This document shows positions 1-10,699 of a DNA stretch of 64,000 nt, piece by piece (within the stretch, counting starts at the first letter, position 1; each line of letters starts with the position of its first letter). The position numbers and the translations under genes are program-made. Location: NCBI GenBank assembly GCA_039519185.1, contig CM076854.1, positions 71,977,948-72,041,947 on the forward strand. The letters are read 5' to 3'. The notes under the pieces are model-generated. The model made no database searches, had not been told where the DNA came from, and saw nothing but the letters and a program-made list of their open reading frames with translations. The DNA comes from Astragalus membranaceus. Lineage: Eukaryota; Streptophyta; Magnoliopsida; Fabales; Fabaceae.

Positions 1-354
1 GCACAAAGACAAAGCGGAAACGGCATGGACCCTCCACGTGGATGGGTCCTCAAATAGCAAAGGGAGTGGAGTCGGGTTGATACTTGAAAACTCAGAAGGA
101 CTCATGGTGGAGGTGTCCCTGACCTTTTCGTTCTCCACATCCAACAATCAAGCGGAGTATGAGGCTTGCATAGCCGGTCTACAGCTGGCCAAAGATTTTG
201 GCGCCACGCAACTTGAGCTCCACACTGACTCACTGTTGGTCGTCTCGCAGATCAACACAGCATTTGGAACCTATGATCCGGTGCTGCAGAAATATCTTGC
301 CAAGGTACGTGAACTCCTTGGATGGTTTAATAAGGCGGAGGTGAAACACGTACC
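1..354 (+). pseudogene. Tat-lineage Ty3/gypsy pol remnant, second RNase H domain (left half)
   Basis: The window opens inside a retrotransposon polyprotein read in frame from base 2. The product is the plant 'archaeal-type' second RNase H of the Tat lineage, which degrades the RNA strand during reverse transcription. Visible motifs are VDGSSNSKGSG, NNQAEYEACIAGL and LHTDSLLVV, carrying the acidic D, E, D residues expected of the fold. The same domain occurs in the intact copy near 58000 on the other strand. The frame is broken after KHVP by a solo LTR starting at 355 and resumes at 4004. The protease, RT and first RNase H of this copy lie to the left of the window. It is a decayed copy because further damage follows downstream. 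Confidence 0.9.
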
Positions 355-1102
355 TGTTATACCCCAATTTTGTCCGACTAATTGGAAAATCCCAAAAATT
401 TTATCGCTTCGCATATTGTTCTAAATGCGGGTGTCTTTGGCACTCTCGTGCAACGATTTTGTTTGGCGCTCGTTATTTTCAAGAAATAGAATCCAAAAAT
501 AAATAATGAAAAATAAATAGCGCGAGCGCGTGTCGGTTTCGAGTCGTGTGAGTAATTGTGTCGGTGCGTTTTTAGTTTTACCGTTTTACGCGCGTGCGTA
601 TTCAAATCACGTACGCGCTCATAGTCTTAAGGCAAGCGAGCGTTTCGTTTCGAGTTATGCGCGAGTCGTTACGTCAGTGCGCATTGTTTTTACCGCTTTT
701 ATTGTCATAAAGAAAAAATAAAATAATAATAAAAATGGTAATAATAAATTTAAACTCAGTTGTCCTTTTTATTTATTGGTTATATATCCAAACAAAAACA
801 AAAAAAAACAGAATAGTACAAAAAAAAGAGAAGTCAACTCTTTTCTTACAAAAAAATTATTAATTAAAAAACAATACAAAATTTAAAGGACAGGGGCGCT
901 GCTGTAACACTTTCTTTAGAATGGGGCTCAAGCTTCTTTCATCTTGCCCTTTACTTTCTTTCGTGAATGATGCAGAAGCTTGAAACAAGGAATTGTCTGA
1001 ATAAAAGTTTAGAGCACCAAAACATGAAACATTTTGAGAAAATACAAATCACAGTTTCAGGGAAAATTGATCACACAGTGCATTGCCCCATACGTTTTTG
1101 AC

Positions 1103-1110
1103 TATAAATA
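1103..1110 (+). promoter_or_regulatory. TATA box of the solo LTR
   Basis: TATAAATA lies about 750 bp into the LTR, followed by an A/C-rich stretch typical of a plant LTR transcription start. It places the U3/R border near 1130-1150, so most of this LTR, including the hairpin-rich 3' part, would be transcribed. Confidence 0.6.
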
Positions 1111-1699
1111 CAGGTGAGTAGTGTGATAAAAGAGGGAGAAGCATATACACGCACACCCTGTAAAAACACTCAGCATCCAAAAACACAAGAAGCACAGCCA
1201 TTCAACACAATACACACTGAAACACCAAAAATACACACACTGAGATACTACTACTAAAAAAAATCAGATTTTAGCATAGGAGAAGCAGTTCACAAAAAGA
1301 AAGAGACGAAGGCTGAGGTTGTTCCCAATTCTCACTGATCACGTTTTTCAGGTTCTATTATTTGAATGTTGTTATTGTCATGTAAATGCTATACTCTGTT
1401 GTTACTACAATTTTTTTTGTTTTGTTTAGATACTAGTCACTGTTATTGTTATGTTATGTGAGATAAAAAGAAATCAGTGTTTTAGTTAGAGACGTAGGAA
1501 ATAGATATACCAAAGCTTTTTTTTTTGAATTAGTCGCTATAGAAAAAAATTCCAGAACCACAACCTTTACTGTTTTTTTTAGAAGCTAAAAATAGAATAA
1601 CAAGGAGGCTCGAAAAAATCAGCATGAAGAAAACAGAAGAAAAAAAAATTAGAAATTGAAGTATGAAGAGAGATAGTATGAAAAAAGGGAGATGGGAAG

Positions 1700-2440
1700 A
1701 GAAGGGAACAAACGGGTACCTGTAGCTCTGACCTCCGCTCCGACCACCGTGCACGGTGGCCGCCGCCGTGACTTCGCCGTGAATCACCACAACCGCCGCC
1801 CTCCACCATCAACAACTCCTCTCCGCAAATATCCCCACCCCAAACGGCCTGTCCACCGAACTACCACCATCACTGTCCAGAAAAACACCAAACGGCCACA
1901 CCGCTCCTCCTCTTCGCAAGCCGTCGCGACGTCAGCCAGCCACCGTCTTAACCTCGCGAATCTCCGCATCACCGCTGCCGCCGTCGCGAACCTCCGCCAC
2001 CAAACCTAACCACAGATCGGCAACGCCGTCGTGGAGCGAGACTGGAGCGAACAAAAAGCCACGCCGTGAGCTTTTCTCCCGGTTTCGTGCTCCCTTTCTC
2101 TGCAAAAAAATCCAGCGTTCGGTGGGAGGAGGAAAGTGAAAACTGAGATCCGGCGAGAGGAGGAAAAAGAGGTCACGATTCGGTGAGAGGAGGAGAGAGG
2201 GTTCACGATCCGGTGGAGAGAAGAGAGGAGATCAGGGTAGGGAGGAGAGAACGGCGTTGAGGGGGAGAGGAAAACGAGATCGGTTTGGTGGCGGAGGGAG
2301 GGGCAGCGCCGTGGAGAGAGAGAGAATTTTTTTTTTAGGTTTTGGGCATTTGGGGAAGGGAGGCGCCGTGGGGGAAGAAGAGGAAATTTAGGGTTTCCAT
2401 TTTAGTTTAGGTTTATATAGTATAAACGCAGGGGCAGTTT
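1700..2440 (+). other. Solo-LTR interior, purine/pyrimidine-biased, no gene
   Basis: This is a strand-biased stretch: C-rich with proline-like codons around 1730-2010, then GA-rich (gagagg, ggaggag) around 2100-2400. Open frames here are short, overlap on both strands and show no recognisable domain. It resembles a 5' leader of LTR RNA and has no counterpart in the LTRs at 10700 and 20621. Confidence 0.5.
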
Positions 2441-2786
2441 GGTCTTTTCACATTTTTATTTTTTTTCAGACTTCTAGCTGCACCCCCGTTTTTAAATCGC
2501 GCGCCCCCTGTCTTAGGCCCATTTACGTTGACAGGCGCCCAAACACAAAAAAAGAAACAAAAACAAACTGGGCCTGTTTCCTACACCCCAGTTTTAATAA
2601 TACAGCCCATTTGTAACTTACACCCCATTTTTACTACTGCACCCCCCTGTTTCTCTTTTTAAATTTTGTTTCTTTCCCCTAAATAAATTTATTTTTTTTT
2701 TACAAAATCTTTTTCCAACATAACAGATTTTCTTTTCCCTAAATAAGAATCAACCCAATTGCGAAAACTCATTAAATCAAAAACTT

Positions 2787-3640
2787 TGTTAGTGGTCTTG
2801 CGAAGCCTTTGCTTGCATGATTATTAACAACGGAGTGCTAGTGATGGTCACCCATAGCCTTTGTTAGTTTGGTCATCATGAAGGCTTTCATTTTTTCAAA
2901 AGGAGATTTTTACATGCACTTAAGTGGGTTTTAGTAGTGATCACCCATAACCTTTGTTAGTTTGATCATTATGAACGCCCTTCACTTTTCAAAGCTAAAG
3001 CAAAAAGACTTTCCTTTTCAAGGCTCCTTAGAACTACGTCGCTTTGATTCCCATTTGGGATACGTAGGAGCGAGTCACATTCTCGTCAAGCGCAACCATA
3101 AAAAGTTTAGCATTTGCATAACAAAAAGAAAAGAGTTATTTTCATAACAAAAAAGAATCACTTTTGCAAACCAAGATCATTTTCAGAACAAAAACATTTT
3201 CCTTTCTAAAATCATTTTCAACCCATCGTCGCTAGTGGTTAATCAGAACCTTTGTTCGTCTAGCCATTGGTGGCGATGTCTTTTTCCCAAAAGAACAACA
3301 AGCGATGATCACCCATAACTTTTGTTAGTTTGATTATTCGTGCCAATCAATCTCTTTCGAAAACCCCTTTCTAAAGAACTAATAAAACGAGTCGCTACTA
3401 ATAGTCAATCAGAACCTTTGTTCGTCTGACTGGCGGTAGTGACTCTCATTTTCAAGAGTACTTAGCGGTGATTACCCATAACCTTGGTTAGTTTAATCAT
3501 TGACTAAATGCTCGTCCTATTTCGAAAACTCACTAAAAAGATAAAAGACAAAAACCTTTTCAGGACAAAGAAGAACTACGTAGCTTTGAGTTCTCCATCG
3601 CACCGAGAGATACGTAGGAGCGGGCCTTGTCCCGTCAAGC
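2787..3640 (+). repeat. Array of hairpin-forming units in the 3' part of the solo LTR
   Basis: About seven ~45 nt units share a loop resembling ACCTTTGTTNGTTT, near 2800, 2845, 2940, 3240, 3310, 3410 and 3480. Two longer double-hairpin modules lie at 3034-3085 and 3576-3634. Arms around each loop are complementary but differ between units, for example AGTC/GACT at 3403 and 3428. The same units occur in the same order in the LTRs of the element at 10700-24004. Confidence 0.7.
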
Positions 3641-4003
3641 GTTTTTTTTCTTTCTAAAAACCCATTTTCCTCCCTTTTTCCTAATAAATAAAGATTTTCA
3701 TTAAGACTTTTTCAATAAGAAGTAGAGAGGCAAAATTAAGTATTTTCAAGTCAACACACTAAAACCACTCATTTAATTAAATGTTCCCTCTCAGTAGAGA
3801 GGACGTGTGGGGTGCTTACACCTTCCCTGTGCGTAACCGACCACCGAACCCTATTCTCTAGTTTCGCAAGACCAATCGCTTTCCCAAAAAAAGTTTTTCC
3901 TAATATTTTCCTTAATAAATATTGGTGGCGGCTTCATTGTCTTAGGAAAAGTTGTGAACGAGAAGGGTTCTCCCTCGGGGACTTTTTCGGGCGCAACAGT
4001 ACC

Positions 4004-5401
4004 CATGGGAGAAAATACCAGGGCTGATATACTTTCCAAGCTGGCCAGCACCAGGACACCAGGGAACCTTCGAAGCGTTATTCAAGAAACTCTGTCTAGT
4101 CCCAGCATCCTCCTAAGCAATGGATCGCATACCTCCGTTTTCACTGTCGAGGCGAGCCAGAACTGGATAACCCCAATCCGTCAGTATATTCTCGAGGGGA
4201 AAGAGCCCGCCAACGCCAAAGAAGCAGCTTCCGTGAGAAGGCGCGCAGCATCATACTCGGTCATCGAAGGACGACTTTTCCGTAGGGGCTTCTCTATTCC
4301 TCTATTAAAATGAGTAGAAGGGCCAGAAGCAGATTACGTGCTCACAGAAATCCACGAGGGGATCTGTGGACAACACCTGGGAGGACGAGCCCTCGCGGCA
4401 AAAGCACTCAGGGCAGGTTATTACTGGCCAACCATGAATGAAGATTCGCAGAATCATGTGAAGAAATGCGAGAAATGCCAAAGGTACGCTGACGTGCATG
4501 TCGCCCCCTCCTCTGAACTAACATACCTAAGCTCTCCCTGGCCTTTTGCTTGGTGGGGAATCGACCTTCTAGGTCCCTTCCCGCCTGGCCCAGGGCAGGT
4601 AAAGTGCTTAATCGTCGCGGTCGATTACTTTACCAAATGGATCGAAGCCGAGCCCTTGACCACGATCACGACGAAAAATTGTATGAAATTCTACAAGAAA
4701 AGTATCATGACCAGATTCGGCATACCGGAGGTGGTCATCACCGACAACGGCACGCAATTTGCGGACAAAGGTTTCAGACAACTGATGGCCGAATTGGGCA
4801 TCAAACACCGTTTCACGTCAGTGGAACACCCCCAGACCAACGGACAAGCCGAAGCAGCAAACAGAGTAATTTTAAGAGGTTTAAAGAGGAGGCTTGACGA
4901 AGCAAAAGGCTGCTGGCCGGAAGAGCTACCTTATGTCCTATGGGCCTACAGAACCACCCCTCACTCTTCGACAGGTGAGTCGCCCTTCCGGATGGCATAC
5001 GGGACAGAGGCGGTCATACCCGTCGAGATTGGAGAGTTGAATTGGAGAACCAAGAACCCAAATCCCCCGGAGACCAATGATCAAAGACTCCGCGAGGAGC
5101 TGGACTTCGTCGAGGAAGTCAGAAGCCAAGCAGCACTAAAGGATCTGGTGATCAAACAAAAGATGGCTGCAAGATTTAACGACAAAGTGGTTCCCAGACC
5201 TTAGGGGTCGGTGACCTAGTCCTACGAAGGGCAGACATAGGTTTGAAAAACAGGTCCCAAGGGAAGTTAGCTCCAAATTGGGAAGGTCCATACAGAATAG
5301 TTGCGGAAACCAGAAACGGAGCTTTCGAGTTAGAAACTCTGGGAAAGGAGCCAATACCGAGAACTTGGAACACAGATAAGCTAAGGAAGTTCATTGTGTG
5401 A
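4004..5401 (+). pseudogene. Tat-lineage Ty3/gypsy pol remnant: end of RNase H, integrase
   Basis: This continues the interrupted polyprotein. From 4010 it reads NTRADILSKLAS (end of RNase H), then the integrase zinc-binding HHCC region (EIHEGICGQH ... KKCEKCQ, about 4340-4490). The catalytic core follows, with D in WGIDLLGPF, D in VITDNGTQF and E in PQTNGQAEAAN. The C-terminal GPY module (LAPNWEGPYRIV, about 5265-5300) is in another frame. Two defects are visible: an in-frame TGA at 4311-4313 where a Cys is expected, and a single-base frameshift near 5195-5205 after DKVVPR. Natural stop of the shifted frame is near 5401. Integrase inserts cDNA into the genome; this copy cannot make a full protein. 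Confidence 0.92.
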
Positions 5402-5790
5402 ACAAAGACAAAAAAGAAATGTTAAACCAATGTAACAACTTGGGAAGTTACCAAACGAAATGAAATTGTACTCTTGTAATTCAAAAGACATCACGTTACG
5501 ATTACAAGTTCTACTCTGACTCACCGCCGCTTACCAGAGCCTGCACGGTTCAGAATATTGTTTCGCAAATCAGCACTGTCGCGCCAGCACCATAGGAAAA
5601 ACCAAGAGAAACTGGCGCCCAATACAGAAGAAGCCAGCGCCCAGGAGGGCGCCTGGCAGGGCGCCTATAAGGAGCAACCAGCGCCCATGAGGGCGCCTGG
5701 CAAAAAAGCGTTCTAAAAACCAAGTCCCGACTCAAACAACAGGGGACCAGGCAACCGGGCAGAACCCAGCGTGAGTCAACCTCCTCGGTT
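5402..5790 (+). other. 3' untranslated region of the family-B element
   Basis: There is no gene. The stretch contains a short block (about 5625-5705) of the GC-rich minisatellite AGCGCCCAGGAGGGCGCC that recurs throughout the family-B 3' regions. The antisense accessory ORF expected here by analogy with the element at 52155-62760 is missing. Confidence 0.6.
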
Positions 5791-5792
5791 CA

Positions 5793-6270
5793 CGAAGCGA
5801 CATATCGAAAAGGTCGCAACCTCTAATGGGTGAGTTAAATTCGGATAGAATCTGATAAACTCCTGTTAGAGTCCCTAGATGGGCGAAGTGGCGTCGCAAG
5901 ATGTCACAACCTCGAAGCGGCATATCGAAAAGGTCGCAACCTCTGATGGGTGAGTTAAGTTCGGACAGACTCTGATAAACTCCTGTCAGAGTCCCTAGAT
6001 GGGCGAAGTGGCGTCGCAAGATGTCACAACCTCGAAGCGGCATATCGAAAAGGTCGCAACCTCTGATGGGTGAGTTAAGTTCGGACAGACTCTGATAAAC
6101 TCCTGTCAGAGACCCTAGACGGGCGAAGCGGCATCGCAAATGTCGCAACCTCTAATGGGTGAGTTAAATTCGGATAGAATCTGATAAACTCCTGTTAGAG
6201 TCCCTAGATGGGCGAAGTGGCGTCGCAAGATATCCCAACCTCGAAGCGGCATCGCAAGTGTCACAACCTC
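5793..6270 (+). repeat. Tandem repeat, 120 bp unit, about four copies
   Basis: Units containing 'ctctgatgggtgagttaag' recur at about 5821, 5941, 6061 and 6150; the first three are spaced exactly 120 bp and the last is about 90 bp on. Copies 2 and 3 are almost identical. Each unit contains CTCCTGTCAGAG-type inverted sequence. An open frame across the array on the - strand is a by-product of the 120 bp (multiple of three) period. Confidence 0.85.
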
Positions 6271-6640
6271 TAGTGAAGAATTTAAATCGGACCGATTCTA
6301 ATAAGCTCCTGACGGAGATAACATTGCCACGAGACAATAGGAGGCGATACGTTCAGAAGCGTGAAAAATAGGCAAGACAAAAGAAAACGTGGATATAACA
6401 TAAAATCATCAGTTAAGCTCCATAGGACAAAAAGGAATTGCAAATCAAGAACAACTGAACGTCTGAACAAAGAAGCTAGGAAGTCCGCCCGGGAGTTACC
6501 TCAATGAATCAAAAGCCGCAAAGACTAGCGGGAACGTCAAGGGAGGATGATAAGAGCAACTCCCCTCAGCACCAAGCAATCCCTAAAAATTTGTAGGTGA
6601 GAAGGCAGGTTAAAAATCAGGAGGAAACGGCAAAAATAAA
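6271..6640. other. Family-B 3' region, no gene
   Basis: From about 6500 this matches, in reverse, the leader just upstream of the accessory ORF at 28802 (the stretch around 28540-28650). This leader is therefore retained here while the accessory ORF itself has been lost. Confidence 0.55.
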
Positions 6641-6654
6641 ACAGAGTGCTAGAC

Positions 6655-6900
6655 ACACGCCCACGCAAAACCAGCACCCATAGGAGCAGCCAGCACCCAG
6701 GAGGGCGCCTGGCAGGGCGCCAATCAAGGCAGCCAGCGCCCATGAGGGCGCCTGGCAGGGCGCCAATCAAGGCAGCCAGCGCCCATGGGGGCGCCTGGCA
6801 AGGCGCCAGTCAGGAGCAGCTAGCGCCCAGGAGGGCGCCTGGCAGGGCGCCAGTCAAGGCAGCCGGCGCCCATGAGGGGGCCTGGCAGGAGGGCACTGTC
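6655..6900 (-). repeat. GC-rich minisatellite, block 1
   Basis: About five imperfect ~45-48 bp units are built on GGGCGCCTGGCAGGGCGCC plus a spacer (AGTCAAGGCAGCC). The unit contains GGCGCC palindromes. It is equivalent to 28262-28470 in the inverted copy, where it lies in the leader of the accessory ORF. Long open frames across it (GALPGAL-like) are repeat artefacts. Confidence 0.85.
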
Positions 6901-7234
6901 AACAACGTAAGTACACGGTAACGAACAACAAATACTTACCAAGAATAAAATACATTGAAACAAGTGGAGTCAACTCTTCCCTCCTCCTTAAAGAAGGCGC
7001 TCCAATGATGGATTGGTCCCCTACTTTTGAAATAAGAAAATGTGGACCGCAAGACAAATACCCGCCTACTCATGGGAGTTAGCATTTCACCCAACACTGC
7101 AGGTCTGGCAAATCGACTTGGTCCATATCCACGATGTACAAGCCCAATGCGCCTGTCACCTTAGGACGTGTTCAAAATTACAAAAAGACAAGATGAGCAG
7201 CGAAAAATAAAACAAATTGCCAAGCACCTGTCTA

Positions 7235-7500
7235 CGCAAGTCGGCGCCCAAGAGGACGCCCGTCAAGGAGGGCGCCTGGCAGAGGCAACCAGCGCCCATG
7301 AGGGCGTCTGACAGGACCAGGAGGGCGCCCATAAGGGCGCCTGGCAGGGCGCCAATGAGATAGCCAGCGCCCAGGAGGGCGCCAGTCAAGGCAGCCAGCG
7401 CCCATGAGGGCGCCTGACAGGACGCCAGTCAGGAGCAGCCAGCGCCCAAAGGGGCTCCTGGCAGGAACAAGTGGCGCCCAGCAGAGGGGCGCCGGGCAGG
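7235..7500 (-). repeat. GC-rich minisatellite, block 2
   Basis: This has the same unit type as 6655-6900 but is more degenerate. It is equivalent to 27490-27805 in the inverted family-B copy. The ~350 bp between the two blocks is also shared, so the two-block arrangement is ancestral to the family. Confidence 0.8.
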
Positions 7501-7927
7501 GGGCAATCTGAAAGCAAATCCTTCGCGGCAGGGTGGTCAGCACTATGCAGCAAGACACCCACAAGAGCCCCAAACCTTGACTCGCAAAATCTGCTCCACG
7601 ATAAGCCATCCAGCACACACTAGCAGGGAACAATGCCCAAGGCACCCAAGAGGGCGCCAACCTCAGAGCACTCGACACAAAGCGACGCTAACACCAGGAC
7701 ACGTCACCCTTGCTTGGTACCAGGTACAAGAACTACACCGAAGGAGGTGTGAGTCACGACCGCGACCAAATAATCTCGAACGACCTGTCAAGACAGACGA
7801 AGCAACGCTCAGAAAAAATTTCTCCTATGACAGAACCCGGCCGCTACAAAGGCACTTTCCCGCATAACCTTACGGAGCCGGCAAACTGACAAAAACCTTC
7901 AAGCCAAGACCATCCTCCGGAATAATC

Positions 7928-7944
7928 TCGGCTTGGGGGGAAAC
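7928..7944 (+). other. Polypurine tract of the family-B element
   Basis: GGCTTGGGGGGAAAC lies directly before the LTR start TGTTCT. The reverse-oriented copy has GGCTTGGGGGGCAGC at the same position (27169-27183). It would prime plus-strand cDNA synthesis. Confidence 0.75.
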
Positions 7945-8335
7945 TGTTCTCGAGTCACCAGAGGGTCCCATTAGCAAAACCAGGAGGTGCGCTTAGCAAG
8001 TCATATGGATCAGCCCAACCAATTCAGCCCATATCTACCTCATGCGAGCCCAACATGCTTGGACGGTCAAGATTGACTCTACCCATCCGACAATCCACAA
8101 GAGGGTACGAGTTCCTATAAATACAGGCAAACTTTGCCCTTACAAAGGTTGAATCTCTAATCCTTAGTACCTTCACTCTTATATTCTATATACTGACTTG
8201 AGCGTCGGAGTGGCTTGCAGGTACCCCCCCGGGCGCTCATTGACCTTCGGTCAGGACAGCAAGAGACCTGACCTCCTGTCAGGACAGCAAGAGACCTACC
8301 AACAGCAGACGATCAAAAAGCTGCTCGGTATAGAA
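7945..8335 (+). mobile_element. LTR of family-B Tat element, 3' end trimmed
   Basis: It begins TGTTCTCGAG after the polypurine tract. It aligns along its length with the reverse-oriented LTR at 25029-27168 and in layout with the 442 bp LTR at 52155, sharing 'acttgagcgtcggagt' followed by 'ttgcaggtac'. The last visible bases, CTCGGTATAGAA, resemble the end of that LTR (CACGGTACAGAACA) without the final CA. The junction at 8335 passes straight into gag sequence, so the primer site and leader are deleted. Confidence 0.8.
8116..8123 (+). promoter_or_regulatory. TATA box of the family-B LTR
   Basis: TATAAATA precedes 'caggcaaactttgccc' and the presumed transcription start. The same block occurs reversed near 26990. 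Confidence 0.6.
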
Positions 8336-9245
8336 TGCGTCCGGACGATCATCTGGCACACTTCTCCCTAATTATGCGCTACAGGGGCGCTAGGGAACCC
8401 GTCCACTACAAAATCTTCCCCCTCACTCTCGAGGGTTCCGCATTAGAGTGGTTCCATGAGCTTAGGCCGAACTCCATATCCTCGTGGGGGCAGCTGGCGA
8501 GAATGTTCACGGCTCGCTTCACTGCCTCCCGGCTAAAGCCCAAATCTGAGGAAGTACTGAGAGCCGTCAGGCAGCATAACCACGAGACCCTGAGGGAGTA
8601 TATTGAGCGCTTCAATAAAGAAGCTTCGGGCGTTCGAAGTTTGGAGGACAGGCAAAGATTGTTCTTGATGAAAGACGGGTTGAAAAAGGGAAGTTTGTTC
8701 CAAGTCGATGTTGGCAGCAACAAGCCTAGGAACTTGGGCGAGTTCCTTCGGAGATCCCATAAATACATGAATTATGAAGAGGATGATATGGCTTACCGCG
8801 AGGCAGTCAAGGCGGGGGGCGACAGGGAACCCACCCAGGAGGTACGCCGGCAAAAGGTAACAGGAGGCGTACACCGTGAGGGCCGCCCCCCAAGATCCTC
8901 AGGCCTTACTCCCCTCATCACCTTAAGGGCGCAGATCCTGGCTGAATGTGTCAACGCGGAATTCAAAGACATTAAGAGGCCAGAGCCTTTGGTGTTGAAA
9001 GAGGGCCAAAACCCCTCGAAGAAATGGTGCCGCTACCATCAAAGCAGAGGCCGCAACACCAATGGCTGCCAAGCACTGAAGGGTGATATTGAGAAGCTGA
9101 TCTAGAGAGGAAAGCTGACACAATACGTAAAGAAGGAGGGGGAACCGAGTGGCTCGCGCAAAAGAGCCTGATCCCCCGAAGGTGGATACCGGTCCCCTAG
9201 GAAGGGCAAGGCCCCAATCGGCGAGAGGGTCGAAATTAGTGCTGA
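8335..9245 (+). pseudogene. gag remnant of a family-B Tat element
   Basis: This encodes the retrotransposon gag core, a structural protein that packages element RNA. Recognisable stretches are DDHLAHFSLIMRYRG, IFPLTLEGSALEWF, NSISSWGQL and LREYIERFNKEA, then a zinc-knuckle-like CRYHQSRGRNTNGC near 9030-9075. It aligns with the intact gag at 60384-62084. The first ~200 residues are absent because the LTR is fused to the middle of gag. An in-frame TAG at 9103-9105 replaces the Gln expected in LIQRGKL, and a TGA follows near 9168. No protease or RT follows; the sequence breaks off near 9245. Confidence 0.88.
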
Positions 9246-9664
9246 TGTAACACGCTTTTTTCACCCATCGTTTATTCATAATTTATCAGAGTTTTTCGCG
9301 CCAAAAGAGTGTCGCATTTTTCAACGTAAAACAAAACCTCGTAGTTTTCTCAAAACATGCAGCGGAACTATTCAACATCATTAAAAACATCAACAACCGA
9401 CAAAGTGCAAAGTGCAACAATTACTAAAAGATTCAACATCAACCGAAATATAATTAAAAACAGTAATCGACCCTTCCCCAAGTGCTACCTATCAGAGCAG
9501 ACGACACCAGGCAAAAGGAAGACTACAATCTTCACTCGGGCTCACCTATAAAGTAACAACCACAAAAGGGGTGAGATATCACTCTACATAATGGATAATA
9601 TGAAAAGCATTATATAATCAGTCAGGTCATCCTAATTATCACACCACAAAAGGCGTCTTTTTAT
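9246..9664 (+). other. Unassigned AT-rich insertion between gag and aORF remnants
   Basis: It begins TGTAACACGC, like many plant LTR starts, and has no coding potential. No flanking target duplication was found, so it may be an LTR fragment left by deletion. The pol genes expected between gag and the accessory ORF are absent. Confidence 0.35.
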
Positions 9665-9826
9665 GTAACAGCCCAGGTCCAACGCATTGGCCACCCCGGC
9701 ACTATTACCTCACGGTCTTCTCTACCCCTCTTGTAGAATTTTTGCCTTCCGTGGGAATCGAACCTTGCACCTGAGGCATAAGTGCAAGTTAAACACACCT
9801 CCCACTACCAATTGAGCGCGCGCACA
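9665..9826 (-). mobile_element. tRNA-derived SINE-like fragment
   Basis: On the - strand, GCTCAATTGGTAGTGGG (A-box-like) is followed ~50 nt later by GGTTCGATTCCC (B-box). This spacing fits a tRNA-type RNA polymerase III promoter. It runs on to a tRNA-unrelated body ending near TGTTACAT. No clear target duplication was seen, so it could also be a tRNA-like segment inside an LTR. Confidence 0.4.
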
Positions 9827-9827
9827 G

Positions 9828-10699
9828 GGACAGATACAGTAGGAGCGGGGCTCCTGACCTCGATAGGTTCGGCATCCAAAGGTCTCCTCCGTCCGGCCAA
9901 AGAGGCTAATTCATTGAAAGAAAGCGGAGCGGCCATCTTATCTGCAGAGCAACAAAGTAGCGAATCAGCAACATAAGTAAGTAATTCATCAAAAAAAACA
10001 AATAAAGATACATCAAGACCTAACAAGCAACCTAAGAGCTCGGCAGCTTCAAGAACCGTAGAGGCCTTGGACAGCTCACTGCACGAAAACTTTTGTGGCA
10101 CAGTGGACAAGCCACCGACGATCTTCCTCAGCATGCCCAAAGTCCTCTGTTCAGAATCAGACAACTCAGATGGGAGGATGCGATAAGACCGAGAGGTGCG
10201 GTCAGCATCGACATTACACCACCCAAGGCGAAACTTATCCCTAACCAGACGCCCTTGTTCATCAAAGAAGCCCATGCTGTCGATGGCCTTCTCACTAGAA
10301 GGAACGAGGTGGAAGTACTTGAACTTCCAATCATGCTGGTTATCTGAGTGCACTTGAAAGAAAGCATAGTTTGTCCGACACTTCAAGTACACAAACTCGT
10401 AACGAATGACGCCATCTGAAGTATCTCGACGACGCTGCACCTCGAAGATAACCATAAAAACCCTCAAGCTGCATCTTCTTCGAAGGACTCTCATCACCAG
10501 TTCGAAACACTTCACAAAACACCATGAATTTGGGTGGAGCTGAGAGGGAGCTATTTTAAGGTGATTCATAACTTCCAGTTGGAAGGGTGTAAAGAATGGG
10601 GAAACCCGCACCTTGTAAACCACACTGTGAAACATCATGAATTTTCTACCGTCAGGGACTCTACACACCCTGTCTTGTGGGTCAACCACCTCAACCCGC
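9828..10699 (-). pseudogene. Accessory antisense ORF (aORF) of family-B Tat element, 3' part
   Basis: This encodes a protein of the 'putative gypsy-type transposon' family that accompanies Tat-lineage retrotransposons in antisense; its function is unknown. The conserved core is FFTPFQLEVMNHLKIAPSQLHPNSWCFVKCFEL, present in the copies at 28802 and, diverged, at 53344 (SQLHPNAWAFVRAFEL). Reading leftward, a 90 nt GT-AG intron fits 10031-9942; splicing joins GAELL to a segment starting near KMAAPLSFNEL. The first part of the gene is 13 kb away at 24005-24289 because a retrotransposon sits in the reading frame. The 3' end runs into the SINE-like fragment. Confidence 0.8.

Larger units (their letters stand above)
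355..3998 (+). mobile_element. Solo LTR (3.64 kb) of an Ogre-like element, target duplication GTACC
   Basis: The sequence starts TGTTATACCCC and ends GGGCGCAACA. It is flanked by the direct 5 bp repeat GTACC at 350-354 and 3999-4003. Both ends match the LTR ends of the complete element at 10700-24004, but no internal region or second LTR is present, so this is a solo LTR left by LTR-LTR recombination. Its last ~1.2 kb (about 2790-3998) is closely related to that element's LTR, whereas its first ~2.4 kb is unrelated. The host RNase H frame is continuous across the insertion point if the LTR and one target copy are discounted. Confidence 0.93.

Noticed and set aside
1..5401. Endogenous pararetrovirus (caulimovirus) as source of the RT/integrase sequences
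   Set aside because: Integrase with HHCC and DDE motifs, LTRs and the Tat-type second RNase H identify Ty3/gypsy retrotransposons; no movement or coat protein motif is present.
5732..6148. 138-residue repetitive frame on the - strand, possible repeat protein
   Set aside because: Created by a 120 bp tandem repeat, a multiple of three; the repeat includes shorter non-coding units.
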